Below are positions 37,701 through 45,537 of a DNA stretch of 64,000 nucleotides, one piece after another. Position 1 is the stretch's first letter. Every line of letters starts with the position of its first letter. The notes under the pieces were generated by a model. The model saw only the letters and a program-made list of their open reading frames with translations, did no database searches and was not told the origin of the DNA. The stretch is from Pseudomonadota bacterium (GTDB lineage: Bacteria > Myxococcota_A > UBA796 > GCA-2862545). The translations under genes were made by a program, and so were the position numbers. Location: contig CANNIZ010000004.1 of the NCBI GenBank assembly GCA_947505245.1, positions 98,324 through 162,323 of the forward strand, given 5' to 3'.

Positions 37701-38853
37701 CGTGGACTCCAAGGTGATCGACGAGGACGTCGCCTACCTCATGAAGCAGCGTAACGGCAAGGGCGGGTACCTGACGACCGGGTCGTCGGCGCACGGCTAC
37801 GGCACGGCCCCGCCGGAGGTCCTGGACGCGTACATCACCTACGCGCTCGTCTCGACCGGGCACACGGACATCCCCGCTGAGATCGCGCAGACCGCGGCGC
37901 TCGCGAAGCAGAGCAACGATCCGTACCGGCTCGCGCTCGCCACCCTGACGCTGCTGAAGACCCGGCCCGAGGACGGCAAGGCCGCGGCCGTCAGGCTCGC
38001 GAAGCTGCAGATCGCGAACGGCAGCTTCCCGGGCAGCGAGACGTCGATCACGCGCAGCGAGAACTTCAACCTCGACGTCGAAGCGACCGCGTTGGCAGCG
38101 ATGGCGCTGCTCGGTGCGGGCGACCTCGCAGGGGCCCAGGAGGCCGTGCGCTGGCTGCACGAGAGCCAGACGGGGGCTGGCGCCTGGGGGGCCACGCAGG
38201 GCAACGCGCTCGCGTTGAAGGCGATCGGCGCGGTGGCGCAGGCGTCGGCGAAGATGGACGGCCCGGGGCACCTCGTCGTCACGATCGACGGGAAGCAGGT
38301 CGCGGAGACGCGGTTCGCGGCGGGCGAGCGCCAACCGCAGTCGCTGGACCTGGGGCCGTGGCTCTCGTCGGGCAGTCACACGGTCGCGGTGACGTTGGAT
38401 GGCGCGGCGCTGCCGTACGCGCTGGAGACGGGCTGGTCGACGGAGCTGCCGATCTCCGACGCCGCGCGCCGCGTCGATCTGCAGACGTCGCTCGACGACA
38501 ACAGCGTCGCGCTGGGGCACACCACGCGGCTGACGGCGAAACTGACGAACCGCACGAACGAGGTCGTCCCCGAGCCGATCGCGCGCATCGGCCTGCCGGC
38601 GGGGCTGGAGGCGCAGACCTGGCAGCTCGCGGAGCTGAAGAAGCAGGGGAAGATCGCGTTCTTCGAGACACGTCCGCGCGAGGTCACGATCTACTGGGAC
38701 GGCATCTCGGCCCAGGAGATCCACGAAGTCGCGCTCGACCTGGTGGCGACGGTGCCCGGGTCGTTCACGGGCCCCGCGAGCTCGGCCTACCCGTACTACG
38801 ACGATCAGGCGCCGGCCTGGGTTCGGGGTTTGACGGTCGAAATCGCGAACTAG
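34717..38853 (+). CDS. Bacterial alpha-2-macroglobulin with thioester
   Basis: Exported protease-trapping protein of 1378 residues. Signal peptide MKRLSLPITVVVALSSTFALA; no lipobox. Macroglobulin (MG) domains include RVHVQTDRPLYRPGDTVNVK (around 87) and an A2M-family segment before the thioester domain. The thioester motif PGGCFEQ is at 912-918 (Cys915, Gln918), followed by alpha-toroid helices (GGYLTTGSSAHGYG). A Gly/Tyr/Met-rich stretch at about 595-700 lies where a protease-sensitive bait region is expected. GGAGGA precedes the ATG at 34717. No pbpC (penicillin-binding protein 1C) gene is adjacent. It faces a TonB-like and three DUF4139 genes. Confidence 0.93.
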   Translation: MKRLSLPITVVVALSSTFALANIPELSDVPTTQAPLAADGLPSRPVAIAVAPNDTVRLAFPNAARERVRDLDAWFSANPTQRVHVQTDRPLYRPGDTVNVKLWDLATKGLLPAEGQGINASLIDPRGTVVQTRYLAVAGGAANDAFVLDAAAVGGSWKLQVTSPTGQVVERAFTVASFQAPRIKKTLEFARDGYGPGDAVEAAITLERATGEKLINTEVTANVQVDGTALPPMQVRTDGNGEVVVKFTLPAKLTAPDVLLTVMVDDAGVTESISRSVPIVLDRVAVGFFPEGGDLVAGIESRVYFEATDPHGAPADVKGVVLDDRGREVAKLGSWVDGRGHFTFTPEAGRSYRAKLDAETLEQREFALPVAKGDGCVMHHFDDLDGVQRAVRVSVACTTPREVTVFATQQEAVLDRAVFNVAAGAPTTVYLQSGNPALAGAQGVARVTVFDGDLEPLAERLVYRNKSRALSVKVTTDRAKYAPKDQVALTVRTTDPEGRAVPAEVSVAVVDDTVLAFADDKEDGLVSRVLLQADLPEPIEGVAQLFEPGAKDGGLGVDLALATRGWRRFDWEPVKGEHHRQVAAAAEAAAQALMYQQLGYYGGYGYGSGMGGVYYDSLEMAAGGEGMGGGGWGGGRPMPSMAMAAPPMEMAVRGVAVMDDARKPMDMMRREKEAPSNTVAVRQYAPPQKDVVEDAKFAPRSDFRDTVLWQPSVRTGADGAATLTFALSDAVTGFRATAEGVGGGYLGHGEALLASTLPFHLEVRLPVELSAGDRLNLPVTLENQRPGTAQVDLSASVGSLLQLGALPGVLTLGANERRTIYVPVVAKAGRGDVELSLSARSNGLTDGIVQKIPVAPRGFPQTWTASGVLEGSKSHSLQIPTALEGSITGKVTVFPSPVSEILKGMENMVRTPGGCFEQTSSTNYPNVVVLDLLDKSGNGGSLSVDRKQVLDAGYGILTGYQISAGGFETWGDGPGKEALSAFGLMQFSDMSRVYDVDSKVIDEDVAYLMKQRNGKGGYLTTGSSAHGYGTAPPEVLDAYITYALVSTGHTDIPAEIAQTAALAKQSNDPYRLALATLTLLKTRPEDGKAAAVRLAKLQIANGSFPGSETSITRSENFNLDVEATALAAMALLGAGDLAGAQEAVRWLHESQTGAGAWGATQGNALALKAIGAVAQASAKMDGPGHLVVTIDGKQVAETRFAAGERQPQSLDLGPWLSSGSHTVAVTLDGAALPYALETGWSTELPISDAARRVDLQTSLDDNSVALGHTTRLTAKLTNRTNEVVPEPIARIGLPAGLEAQTWQLAELKKQGKIAFFETRPREVTIYWDGISAQEIHEVALDLVATVPGSFTGPASSAYPYYDDQAPAWVRGLTVEIAN

Positions 38854-38858
38854 CGCGA

Positions 38859-38925
38859 GGGGTCAGGACTTGATGATTGCTGATTCCCGTGCGCCGGAAA
38901 TCAGCAATCGTCAATTCCTGACCCC
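38859..38925. repeat. 67-bp palindromic element (REP/MITE-like) between convergent genes
   Basis: Two 27-bp arms (38859-38885 and 38899-38925) match as an inverted repeat at 25 of 27 positions around a 13-base loop. The ends are GGGGTCAGGA and TCCTGACCCC. It fills the gap between the alpha-2-macroglobulin stop and the TonB-like gene stop, so it could terminate transcription in both directions. The GGGGTCAG ends recall REP-type elements mobilised by Y1 transposases; that link is from memory and unverified. Confidence 0.75.
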
Positions 38926-38928
38926 TAA

Positions 38929-39633
38929 TTAGCGAATCGCCATCGGCACGAGGAACTTCGCCGGGACAGCGGCGCCGTCGACGAGCACCGGCGCGTATTT
39001 CCAGGCGAGCACCGCCGACTTCAGGAACAGGTACATGTCTTCGCGGCAAGCCGCGAGGTCGGCCGCGTAAGGCTCGCCCGTCGCGTCGATGTACACGGTG
39101 ACGTCGCAGCGACCGGGCTTGACTTCGCGCGGGCGGAACGGCGGCTTGTCGAACGTCTTCTCGGGAGCGACGTCCATCGCGATCGCTGCGCCCAACAGGG
39201 GCGGCGGCGGCGTCACGAACGCGCGCACGAGCGACGGCGGCGCGAACACGACGCGGACCTCGAACTCGCGGCCCTCGAATTGGCGCTGGGCGGATTGGCG
39301 GACGGGCGAGCCTTCGACGAGCGCCTTCGCGGCGGCAGCGTACGGCTCGGCGCAGCCTGTGATTCCGATGACAGTGGCGCGGGTATCGACCAACACGGTC
39401 TTTGGCGCGCCTGCGCGGTACTGGTCCGGGATCTCGACGGTATATTCGGTCTCGTGGCCGTTCGGATCGTAGGCTGCGGACGGCGGCGGCGCCGGCGCCT
39501 CGAGCGGCGTCAGGGACGCGGCCACGACACACTCGGCGAGGTCCGTCGTGCCCGGAGGCATCGTCGCCGAGGGAATGCCGAGCTCCTCTGCGAGGAAACC
39601 TTGCCCCGCAAACGCGGCCGTCACCCACCACAT
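38929..39633 (-). CDS. Exported protein with TonB-C-like domain
   Basis: A 234-residue protein starting MWWVTAAFAG, which may be a short signal peptide or membrane anchor. The C-terminal 80 residues (KPPFRPREVKPGRCDVTVYIDATGEP to YAPVLVDGAAVPAKFLVP) resemble the TonB C-terminal domain, with the conserved xPxYP-like start and the KxWxYxPa strand appearing as AWKYAPVL. The Pro-rich N-terminal part could span the periplasm. No ExbB/ExbD genes are present, so energy transduction is not assured. Start ATG 39633 or GTG 39636; the preceding DUF4139 stop is directly adjacent, indicating one operon. Confidence 0.72.
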   Translation of the reverse strand: MWWVTAAFAGQGFLAEELGIPSATMPPGTTDLAECVVAASLTPLEAPAPPPSAAYDPNGHETEYTVEIPDQYRAGAPKTVLVDTRATVIGITGCAEPYAAAAKALVEGSPVRQSAQRQFEGREFEVRVVFAPPSLVRAFVTPPPPLLGAAIAMDVAPEKTFDKPPFRPREVKPGRCDVTVYIDATGEPYAADLAACREDMYLFLKSAVLAWKYAPVLVDGAAVPAKFLVPMAIR

Positions 39634-39636
39634 CAC

Positions 39637-41148
39637 CTACTCCATCAGTACGGGGCGGTCGCCCTCGGGCCAGGACACGTCGTACTCGAGCACGAAGTCC
39701 TGCGACTTGCCGTCCGCGAGCTCCATCGTCCACGAGAACACGCCGTCCGTGGGGATCGTTCCGACGGTCGGCGTCGTGGTGGACTCCACGGTGAACGAGG
39801 CCTCGCGCGTGACGGGCACCTGCTCGACCACCTTGAGCGTGATGGGCTTGCCCGTGCGGTTGGTGATCGCGGTCTTCCAGCCGTAGCGCTGGTGCTCGCG
39901 GCTCTGCAGCGCCTTCGCGTCGGACGACACCTGCTCGAGGCGGGTGCGCTTGACGCGCACGCGGTCGTCGATGCCGAAGCTGACGTCGACATCGCTCTGG
40001 GGGGCGGTGAGCGGCAGCGAGCCTTCACCGACGTAGGCGGTGCCCATGTACGACGACAGCGAGCCCGGCAGCAGCGCGAAGTCCTGGGTGTTCGTGAGGC
40101 GCGCGGTGAGGTACGCGGCTTCGACGCGCCGCGCGACGACCTGGTGGACGAGCTTGGACTGCGTGTCGAAGGTGGTGACGAACACGCGCCGGCGTGTGCC
40201 ATCGGTGGGCACGTCTTCCTTGCCGGGCGACGGGAATTCGATCGCCGTCGCCTTCTCGGCGACGACGTTCTGACCGGGCCGGTAGCCGTAGCTCTCCGAC
40301 AGGTAGAACGGCTCGAGCTCGGGCGGCGCGGTGGTCTCGCTCGCGCGGGCGGTGGAGAGGACGAGCTTCACGTCGTCCCACGCCTCGCCGGTGGTCTGCA
40401 CGACCTCGCCGGACAGGTCGAGGCGCACCTTGCCGTCCGCGGGGCGGAACCGTGCGTCCCAGTGGGGCGTCCATTGCGCGCCCATGACGATGTACGACAG
40501 CCGCACGGTGACGCGACCGGACTGCTTCGCGTCGAGGCCGACGGCGACGTTGTTGCTGTCCGGGGTGCCCTGTCCGAGCGTGTACAGCTCGCGATCGATG
40601 CGCTCGTTCTCGCGCTGGTGCGTCTGAACGTCGGCTTCGCTCGCGCGCAGCTCGCGGTAAAGCGCGGTCAGGTCGGTGCCGATGGACTTGGACACCGCGC
40701 CGAGCTGGGCGGCCGCGTCGTCGGCGAGGAACAGCTTCTCGGTGAGCCGACCGGGCGCGGTGGGACGAAGGGACGACACGAAGGTGATGTCGGACCGCAG
40801 GCGCGCGATGTTGTCGTTGGCGACGCGGATCGCGTCGTCGTGTTTGCGGCGCTCGACCTTGAGGGCGGCGATCTTGTCGTCGAGGTCTTCGACGCCGCGT
40901 ACGGTGCGGAAGTCCGTGCCGGTGAGCGTCGCGCCGGCCGTGCCTTCGCCTTCAGCCGACAGGCTGTTGTCGAGCATCTGCAGCGGCAGGTTCGCGAACA
41001 CCAGATCGGTGCGGCCCGCGGGGACGTCGACGCTGACCTGCCGCGTGACGCGCGCGCGGTCGACGTAGACGATGACCTCGGTGATCTTCGAGTCGACGTT
41101 GAGGTCGTCGGCGTAGGAGGCGAGTTCGAACAGGAGTGCGGTGATCAT
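39637..41148 (-). CDS. DUF4140/DUF4139 protein (MuiA family), copy 3
   Basis: Exported protein of 503 residues in the mucoidy-inhibitor-A family. A signal peptide precedes the DUF4140 domain (ITEVIVYVDRARVTRQVSVDVPAGRTDLVF), a coiled coil (about 95-175: LDDKIAALKVERRKHDDAIRVA), then the DUF4139 domain (VTVRLSYIVMGAQWTPHWDARF). It lacks the long Pro/Met-rich insertion of the other two copies, having only YGYRPGQNVVAEKATAIEF. The start at 41148 gives a natural N-terminus. It lies 58 bases downstream of copy 2 and directly precedes the TonB-like gene. Confidence 0.88.
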   Translation of the reverse strand: MITALLFELASYADDLNVDSKITEVIVYVDRARVTRQVSVDVPAGRTDLVFANLPLQMLDNSLSAEGEGTAGATLTGTDFRTVRGVEDLDDKIAALKVERRKHDDAIRVANDNIARLRSDITFVSSLRPTAPGRLTEKLFLADDAAAQLGAVSKSIGTDLTALYRELRASEADVQTHQRENERIDRELYTLGQGTPDSNNVAVGLDAKQSGRVTVRLSYIVMGAQWTPHWDARFRPADGKVRLDLSGEVVQTTGEAWDDVKLVLSTARASETTAPPELEPFYLSESYGYRPGQNVVAEKATAIEFPSPGKEDVPTDGTRRRVFVTTFDTQSKLVHQVVARRVEAAYLTARLTNTQDFALLPGSLSSYMGTAYVGEGSLPLTAPQSDVDVSFGIDDRVRVKRTRLEQVSSDAKALQSREHQRYGWKTAITNRTGKPITLKVVEQVPVTREASFTVESTTTPTVGTIPTDGVFSWTMELADGKSQDFVLEYDVSWPEGDRPVLME

Positions 41149-41206
41149 GCAAGCCCCCAAGGGGCGCGCAGCGAGGCGTAGCCGAGCGTAGAAAAAGGGA
41201 ACATGG

Positions 41207-42820
41207 CTACTCCATCCAACCGAGTTGGATTTCCGTGGGGTATTCGACCTCGTACCCGAACGTGACGACGCCCTCGGCGCCCGCCCCGACGGTGAGCGCA
41301 AAATCGAGCAGGCCGCCGTCCTTCGACGTCGGCACGGGGGTCGAGGGACGCGCGCTGACCTTCACATCGTCGCGCGTAGAGACGGGGATCTGCTCCTTCA
41401 CGATCACGTTGATGGCGCTGCGGTGGCCGTTCTTGACGCGCACCTGCCAGTCCCAGCGTGACGTGCCTCGCTTGCCGACGATTCCCGACGCGCCCTCTTT
41501 GATCGACTTCGGCATGCGCTTGACCGTGACCTGATCGTCGACGCCGAACGCGACGTCGAACTTCTCGCCGGGGGCGATGGTGGCGAGGCCGGTGTCGCCG
41601 ATGTAGGCCGACGCGAGGAACACGCCCGCGGTGCCCGCGAGGAGCGGGAACTCCGCGGTGTTCGTGACCTCGCCGACGAGGTAGGCGCGCGGGTCGACGC
41701 GCGGCGCGGTGATGTGCCGCAGCTTTGCGTCCATCGTCTCGGTCGTGAGCAGCACCTTGCGCGACGTGCCGTCGGACGGGACGTCTTCGGGGCGCGACAC
41801 GACGAACGTGGTGGCGGCGAGCTGCGTGTCGACCTGCGCCTGCGCGACCTCCATCGGCGGCGGCGGCGGCGCGGGGGGCGCGCTCGGCATGGGGCCTGCC
41901 GAGGCCGCTTTTGGGGCGGCCATCGCGCGCGACATGGGGGCGGAGTCCTCGGCGTAGCCGTAGTACACGGGCTGCGGGCGCGCGAGCCAGAACGGGTCGA
42001 GGATGGGCACGATCGTGCCGAGGCCCGGGCGCGCCGAGCTCACGGTGAGCTTGACGTCCTTCCAGTCCTCGCCGCTCTGCTGCTCGATCAGCGCCGACAG
42101 GCTGACCGCGACCTTGCCGGCGTCCGCGTCGCCGCGCACGTCGTAGCGCGGCACCCACGAGGCGCCCGAGACGAGGTAGTCGAGGTCGATCTCGACCCGA
42201 CCGGCTTTGTCGACGTCCAGGTGGACGACCGCCTTCCAGGTGTCCGTCGCGGACGACCCGAGGTTGCCGCGTTCGCGCTCGAGCGCGCCGATCTTGTCGT
42301 CGAGGTCGCGGGTGCGGCCGTCGGCCTCGCGCCAGGCCGCGCGGGCGGCGGCGTCTTCGGCGGACAGCGTGGTGCGCAGCGTAGCTGCTTGCGTGGGTGC
42401 CTTGGTGCCGACGAGCATCTGCGCTGACAGCTGCGTCGCCGACTGGCTGCGCGAGGCCTCGATCGCAGACAGCTCGACCTGGCGCGCGGTGGCGTCATCC
42501 ACGGCCGTCTGGCGCTCGCGGCGGAGCTTCATCAGCTGCGCTTCGATCTCTTTCACACGCAGATCGGCAGCTTCCGTCGCGGTGACGTGTACGAGATCGA
42601 TGCCGCGCAGCACGGCGGAGCCCTTCACGTCAGCGGTGACGCCGTCGGTGTACATGCTCGCCGGCAGGCCGGTGAACACGATCTCCTGGCGACCGGTGCC
42701 GACCGTGGCGCCGGCGTGGCGGGTGACGCGCGCGCGATCGGCAAACACGACCGCGGCCGTCGGCTTCACGAGGAAGTCCTGGGCGTCTGCGAAGGCGAGG
42801 GAGACGAGTAGGGAGAGCAT
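41207..42820 (-). CDS. DUF4140/DUF4139 protein (MuiA family), copy 2
   Basis: A 537-residue exported protein with signal peptide MLSLLVSLAFADA, DUF4140 (TAAVVFADRARVTRHAGATV), a coiled coil (RVKEIEAQLMKLRRERQTAV) and DUF4139 (VEIDLDYLVSGASWVPRYDVRG). An insertion in the DUF4139 half is rich in Pro, Ala and Met (SAPMSRAMAAP, PPAPPPPPMEVA) after an aromatic PVYYGYAED patch. The ATG overlaps the stop of copy 1 by one base (TAATG), so the two are coupled. Function in family members is poorly defined; a role in the envelope or exopolysaccharide is suspected. Confidence 0.9.
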   Translation of the reverse strand: MLSLLVSLAFADAQDFLVKPTAAVVFADRARVTRHAGATVGTGRQEIVFTGLPASMYTDGVTADVKGSAVLRGIDLVHVTATEAADLRVKEIEAQLMKLRRERQTAVDDATARQVELSAIEASRSQSATQLSAQMLVGTKAPTQAATLRTTLSAEDAAARAAWREADGRTRDLDDKIGALERERGNLGSSATDTWKAVVHLDVDKAGRVEIDLDYLVSGASWVPRYDVRGDADAGKVAVSLSALIEQQSGEDWKDVKLTVSSARPGLGTIVPILDPFWLARPQPVYYGYAEDSAPMSRAMAAPKAASAGPMPSAPPAPPPPPMEVAQAQVDTQLAATTFVVSRPEDVPSDGTSRKVLLTTETMDAKLRHITAPRVDPRAYLVGEVTNTAEFPLLAGTAGVFLASAYIGDTGLATIAPGEKFDVAFGVDDQVTVKRMPKSIKEGASGIVGKRGTSRWDWQVRVKNGHRSAINVIVKEQIPVSTRDDVKVSARPSTPVPTSKDGGLLDFALTVGAGAEGVVTFGYEVEYPTEIQLGWME

Positions 42821-44454
42821 TATTCGACCCCCGCAGGCGGCATCTTTTTGGGGTACCGGACGACGTAACCGAACGTCGTGGCCACATCGGACGCGGGCTG
42901 GACATCGCGGATGAACGTACACAGGCCGTCGGGCGTGAGCTCGTCGCACACATCGCCGTCGTACTTCAGCTTGTAGTGCGCGTCGGTGACCTGCGGGATG
43001 CGGTCGCGCAGCTCGACGTGCACGGCCGACTTGCGCGCGTTCTTGACCGCGAAGCTCCACGACCGCGTCGCGGTGATCTTGCCGAGCCAGTCCGGCAGGC
43101 TGTCCATCGTCGCGAGCGGGGTGACCTTGATCTGCACGGCGTCGTCGGGGCCGAAGCCGAACTCGTATTCTTCGCCGGTGCCGATCAGGCCGATCGCCGA
43201 GGTGCCGACGAAGCTGTCCCCCAGGAACGTGGAGACCTCACCGGGCAACATCGGCCAGGACTGTTCCCATTTTGCCGACGCGACGAGGTAGGCGTTGTCG
43301 TCGAACCGCGGCACGCTCACGTGCAGGAAGTCGACGGGGAGATCCAGCGACGTGACGCGCACCTTGCGGCGGGTGCCATCGCCGGGGACGGCGGTGCGAC
43401 CTGCGACCTCGAAGGTGGTCGCGACGGCGCGCTCGGTGACGGTTGCGACCGCGACGGCCATCGGAGCGGGCGGCGGCGGCGGCGCCTCCATCACCTTGTC
43501 CGACTCCTCTTCGTCCATCGCCATCTCGGCGGCCGGCGCCATGTCGCCCTTCCCGCCGCCGTAGTCGTCGTAGCTGTAGTACACGGGCGGCACGTAGGGC
43601 TGGAGCCAGAACGGGTCGAGCTTCGGCGGGTCGATGCCGTCGTTCGGGCGCGCCGTCGAAAGCGAGAGCTTCGTGCCGGTCCAGTCTTCGCCGCTCGTCT
43701 GCACGACGAGGGCGTTGAGGACGATGCCGAGCTTCTTGTCGTCCGGGTTCGCGCGCACGTCGTACTGCGGCGTCCACGACGCGCCCGGGAGCACGTACGT
43801 GACCGAGACCGTGCCCTTGCCGGCCTTGGGCGACTCGATCTCGACGCGAACGTCGCGTCGGGCCCACTGCGAGGCCCCGCGGGTGGCGTCCAATTCACGC
43901 CGCAATGCGCCGAGCTCGGCGTCTTTGTCGCGGGCGGCCCACTCGGACTCGCGCATCGTCTTTTGTGCGACGGGGACGCGCTCGTCGAGCAGCTTCGCGA
44001 GGCCGTCCGCCTGGGCGACGGTCTGGTCGGTGAAGAACAGCTCGTTGCTGGCCTGCTGGGCGGCGGCGGTCTGGAGCTGCGACAGGAACGTGAGCTCGAT
44101 GCGTGCGGCTTCAGCGTTGTCGCGGTCGCTGCGGATGAGGTCCGCGAGCTTCTCGATTCGCGTCTCGAGCTCGGACACGCGCTTGCGCCGATCTTCCGCG
44201 AGCTCGCGCGACACCACGTCGATGCCCATCAGCATGGCGCCTTCGACGCCTTCGCCTTCGGCGGTGATGGTGCGCTCGTCGACCGTGGGCGGCAAGTCGT
44301 GGAACTCGATCACGTTGTTGCCGGCGACGAGATCGACCGAGAGCACCCGCGTGACCGCGGCGCGGTCCGGGTAGACGACCACCTGGTCGATCGTGCCGGT
44401 GGGGACGACGTCTTCGGCGTGGGCAAGGGCGGACAGCAGGGCGATGGCAATCAC
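42820..44454 (-). CDS. DUF4140/DUF4139 protein (MuiA family), copy 1
   Basis: First and longest of three tandem paralogues (544 residues). Signal peptide MIAIALLSALAHA, DUF4140 (IDQVVVYPDRAAVTRVLSVDL), coiled coil (RKRVSELETRIEKLADLIRS and AELGALRRELDA) and DUF4139 (GTVSVTYVLPGASWTPQYDV). The insertion has VYYSYDDYGGGKGDMAPA followed by a Pro/Met-rich run (MEAPPPPPAPMAV). The C-terminal part has two Cys (DVCDELTPDGLCTF). It heads an operon with copies 2 and 3 and the TonB-like protein. The three copies have diverged well beyond a recent duplication. Confidence 0.9.
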   Translation of the reverse strand: MIAIALLSALAHAEDVVPTGTIDQVVVYPDRAAVTRVLSVDLVAGNNVIEFHDLPPTVDERTITAEGEGVEGAMLMGIDVVSRELAEDRRKRVSELETRIEKLADLIRSDRDNAEAARIELTFLSQLQTAAAQQASNELFFTDQTVAQADGLAKLLDERVPVAQKTMRESEWAARDKDAELGALRRELDATRGASQWARRDVRVEIESPKAGKGTVSVTYVLPGASWTPQYDVRANPDDKKLGIVLNALVVQTSGEDWTGTKLSLSTARPNDGIDPPKLDPFWLQPYVPPVYYSYDDYGGGKGDMAPAAEMAMDEEESDKVMEAPPPPPAPMAVAVATVTERAVATTFEVAGRTAVPGDGTRRKVRVTSLDLPVDFLHVSVPRFDDNAYLVASAKWEQSWPMLPGEVSTFLGDSFVGTSAIGLIGTGEEYEFGFGPDDAVQIKVTPLATMDSLPDWLGKITATRSWSFAVKNARKSAVHVELRDRIPQVTDAHYKLKYDGDVCDELTPDGLCTFIRDVQPASDVATTFGYVVRYPKKMPPAGVE

Positions 44455-44522
44455 GGGCGTTCCTCGCGGTTCGAAGCGTATAGCCTGAGCGCGAGAATGC
44501 GTCCGCTACCCCCCTGGCGCCT

Positions 44523-44762
44523 CTACCAGATGGGACGTCCCTTGTTGTGGTCCTCGATCATCTGCGGCAGGAAGATGAGGTCCACCAGTTGACCGACCCC
44601 GCAAAGGCCGCCCGTCAACAGCCAGATCACGCCGGTAACGTAACGACCGGCATAGAAGCGGTGCAGCCCGCAGATGCCGAACGGCAAGGCGACGAGCGCG
44701 AGAGCGTAGCCGATGGCGACGCTTCGTTCGGGGCGTTCGTGGTGGGTGAGCGCGGTGGACAT
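44523..44762 (-). CDS. TM2-domain membrane protein
   Basis: A 79-residue protein with two membrane helices joined by a short loop. The TM2 signature is GICGLHRFYAGRYVTGVIWLLTGGLCGVGQLVDLIFLP. The cytoplasmic ends carry charged residues (HHERPERS; EDHNKGRPIW). TM2 proteins are small and of unknown function in bacteria. GGAGG lies upstream of the ATG at 44762. It is divergent from the phytochelatin-synthase homologue, with 64 bases between starts. Confidence 0.9.
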   Translation of the reverse strand: MSTALTHHERPERSVAIGYALALVALPFGICGLHRFYAGRYVTGVIWLLTGGLCGVGQLVDLIFLPQMIEDHNKGRPIW

Positions 44763-44826
44763 GGGGCCCTCCGCAGGACGTACGCAGCAGCGGCCCCGGG
44801 TGTTGCAGGGTGCGGTAGGGTGTCGC

Positions 44827-45537
44827 ATGAAGGTCAACGCGCTCGGCTTTGGTCCTGTGGTTCTGGTGGTGCTTCCGCCCCTGGTGTTCGGCGGGATGTA
44901 CGCGTGGATCTCGAACCCAAGGCCCGATCCCCAGGCCCTGCCCGCCGCGCTGATCGCCTTCGAGACGCCCGAGGGGCAAGCGCTACTCGCGGACGCCGAG
45001 GTGCGCGCCGACGTGGACGCGCTGCTGCCGCAATTGCAGAGCCAGGAGAAGATGTCGTGGTGCGGCGTCGCGTCGTCGGCGACGGTGCTGTCGGCCCTGG
45101 ACGGGCGGCGTGTCGCCCAGGATGACGTGTTCACCGACCGCGCGTCGGACGTGCGCTCGTTCTGGAGGGTGACCTTCGGCGGCATGCCGCTCGACGCGCT
45201 GGGAGGCATCCTCGCCGCGCACGACAAGCGGGTCGCGGTCGTCCATGCCGGGGACTCGAAGGTGGAGGCGTTCCGCGCGATGTTGCTGGTGAACCTCGCC
45301 GAGCCGACCGATTTTGTCATCGTCAACTACGCGCGCAATCCGCTTGGGCAGGGCGACTCGGGCCACTTTTCCCCTCTCGGCGCGTATGATGAGGACACCG
45401 ATCGGGTGCTGATCCTGGACACGGCCGCCTACAGGTGGCCTCCGACGTGGGTGGGCGTCGAGGCGCTGTTCGGCGCGATGAACACGCTAGACTCGGATGG
45501 CGGCCGCACGCGCGGGTGGGTCGAGGTCGGCCGTTAA
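44827..45537 (+). CDS. Membrane-anchored phytochelatin synthase homologue
   Basis: Papain-like Cys peptidase of the phytochelatin synthase family, 236 residues. The catalytic triad is visible: Cys79 in MSWCGVASSATVLSAL, His180 in SGHFSPLGAYD and Asp198 in VLILDTAAYRWPPTWV; the spacing matches plant and cyanobacterial enzymes. Bacterial relatives remove glycine from glutathione and may not make long phytochelatins. A hydrophobic helix (VVLVVLPPLVFGGMYAW, 11-27) at the N-terminus suggests membrane attachment or export. ATG 44827 is used; longer readings overlap the divergent TM2 gene. The neighbouring channel and lipoprotein genes give no metal link. Confidence 0.9.
   Translation: MKVNALGFGPVVLVVLPPLVFGGMYAWISNPRPDPQALPAALIAFETPEGQALLADAEVRADVDALLPQLQSQEKMSWCGVASSATVLSALDGRRVAQDDVFTDRASDVRSFWRVTFGGMPLDALGGILAAHDKRVAVVHAGDSKVEAFRAMLLVNLAEPTDFVIVNYARNPLGQGDSGHFSPLGAYDEDTDRVLILDTAAYRWPPTWVGVEALFGAMNTLDSDGGRTRGWVEVGR

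Noticed and set aside
41150..41206. Sequence like GCGCGCAGCGAGGCGTAGC between two DUF4139 genes, loosely similar to 10425-10446
   Set aside because: Similar words in GC-rich intergenic DNA are common and the match is too short to call a repeat family.
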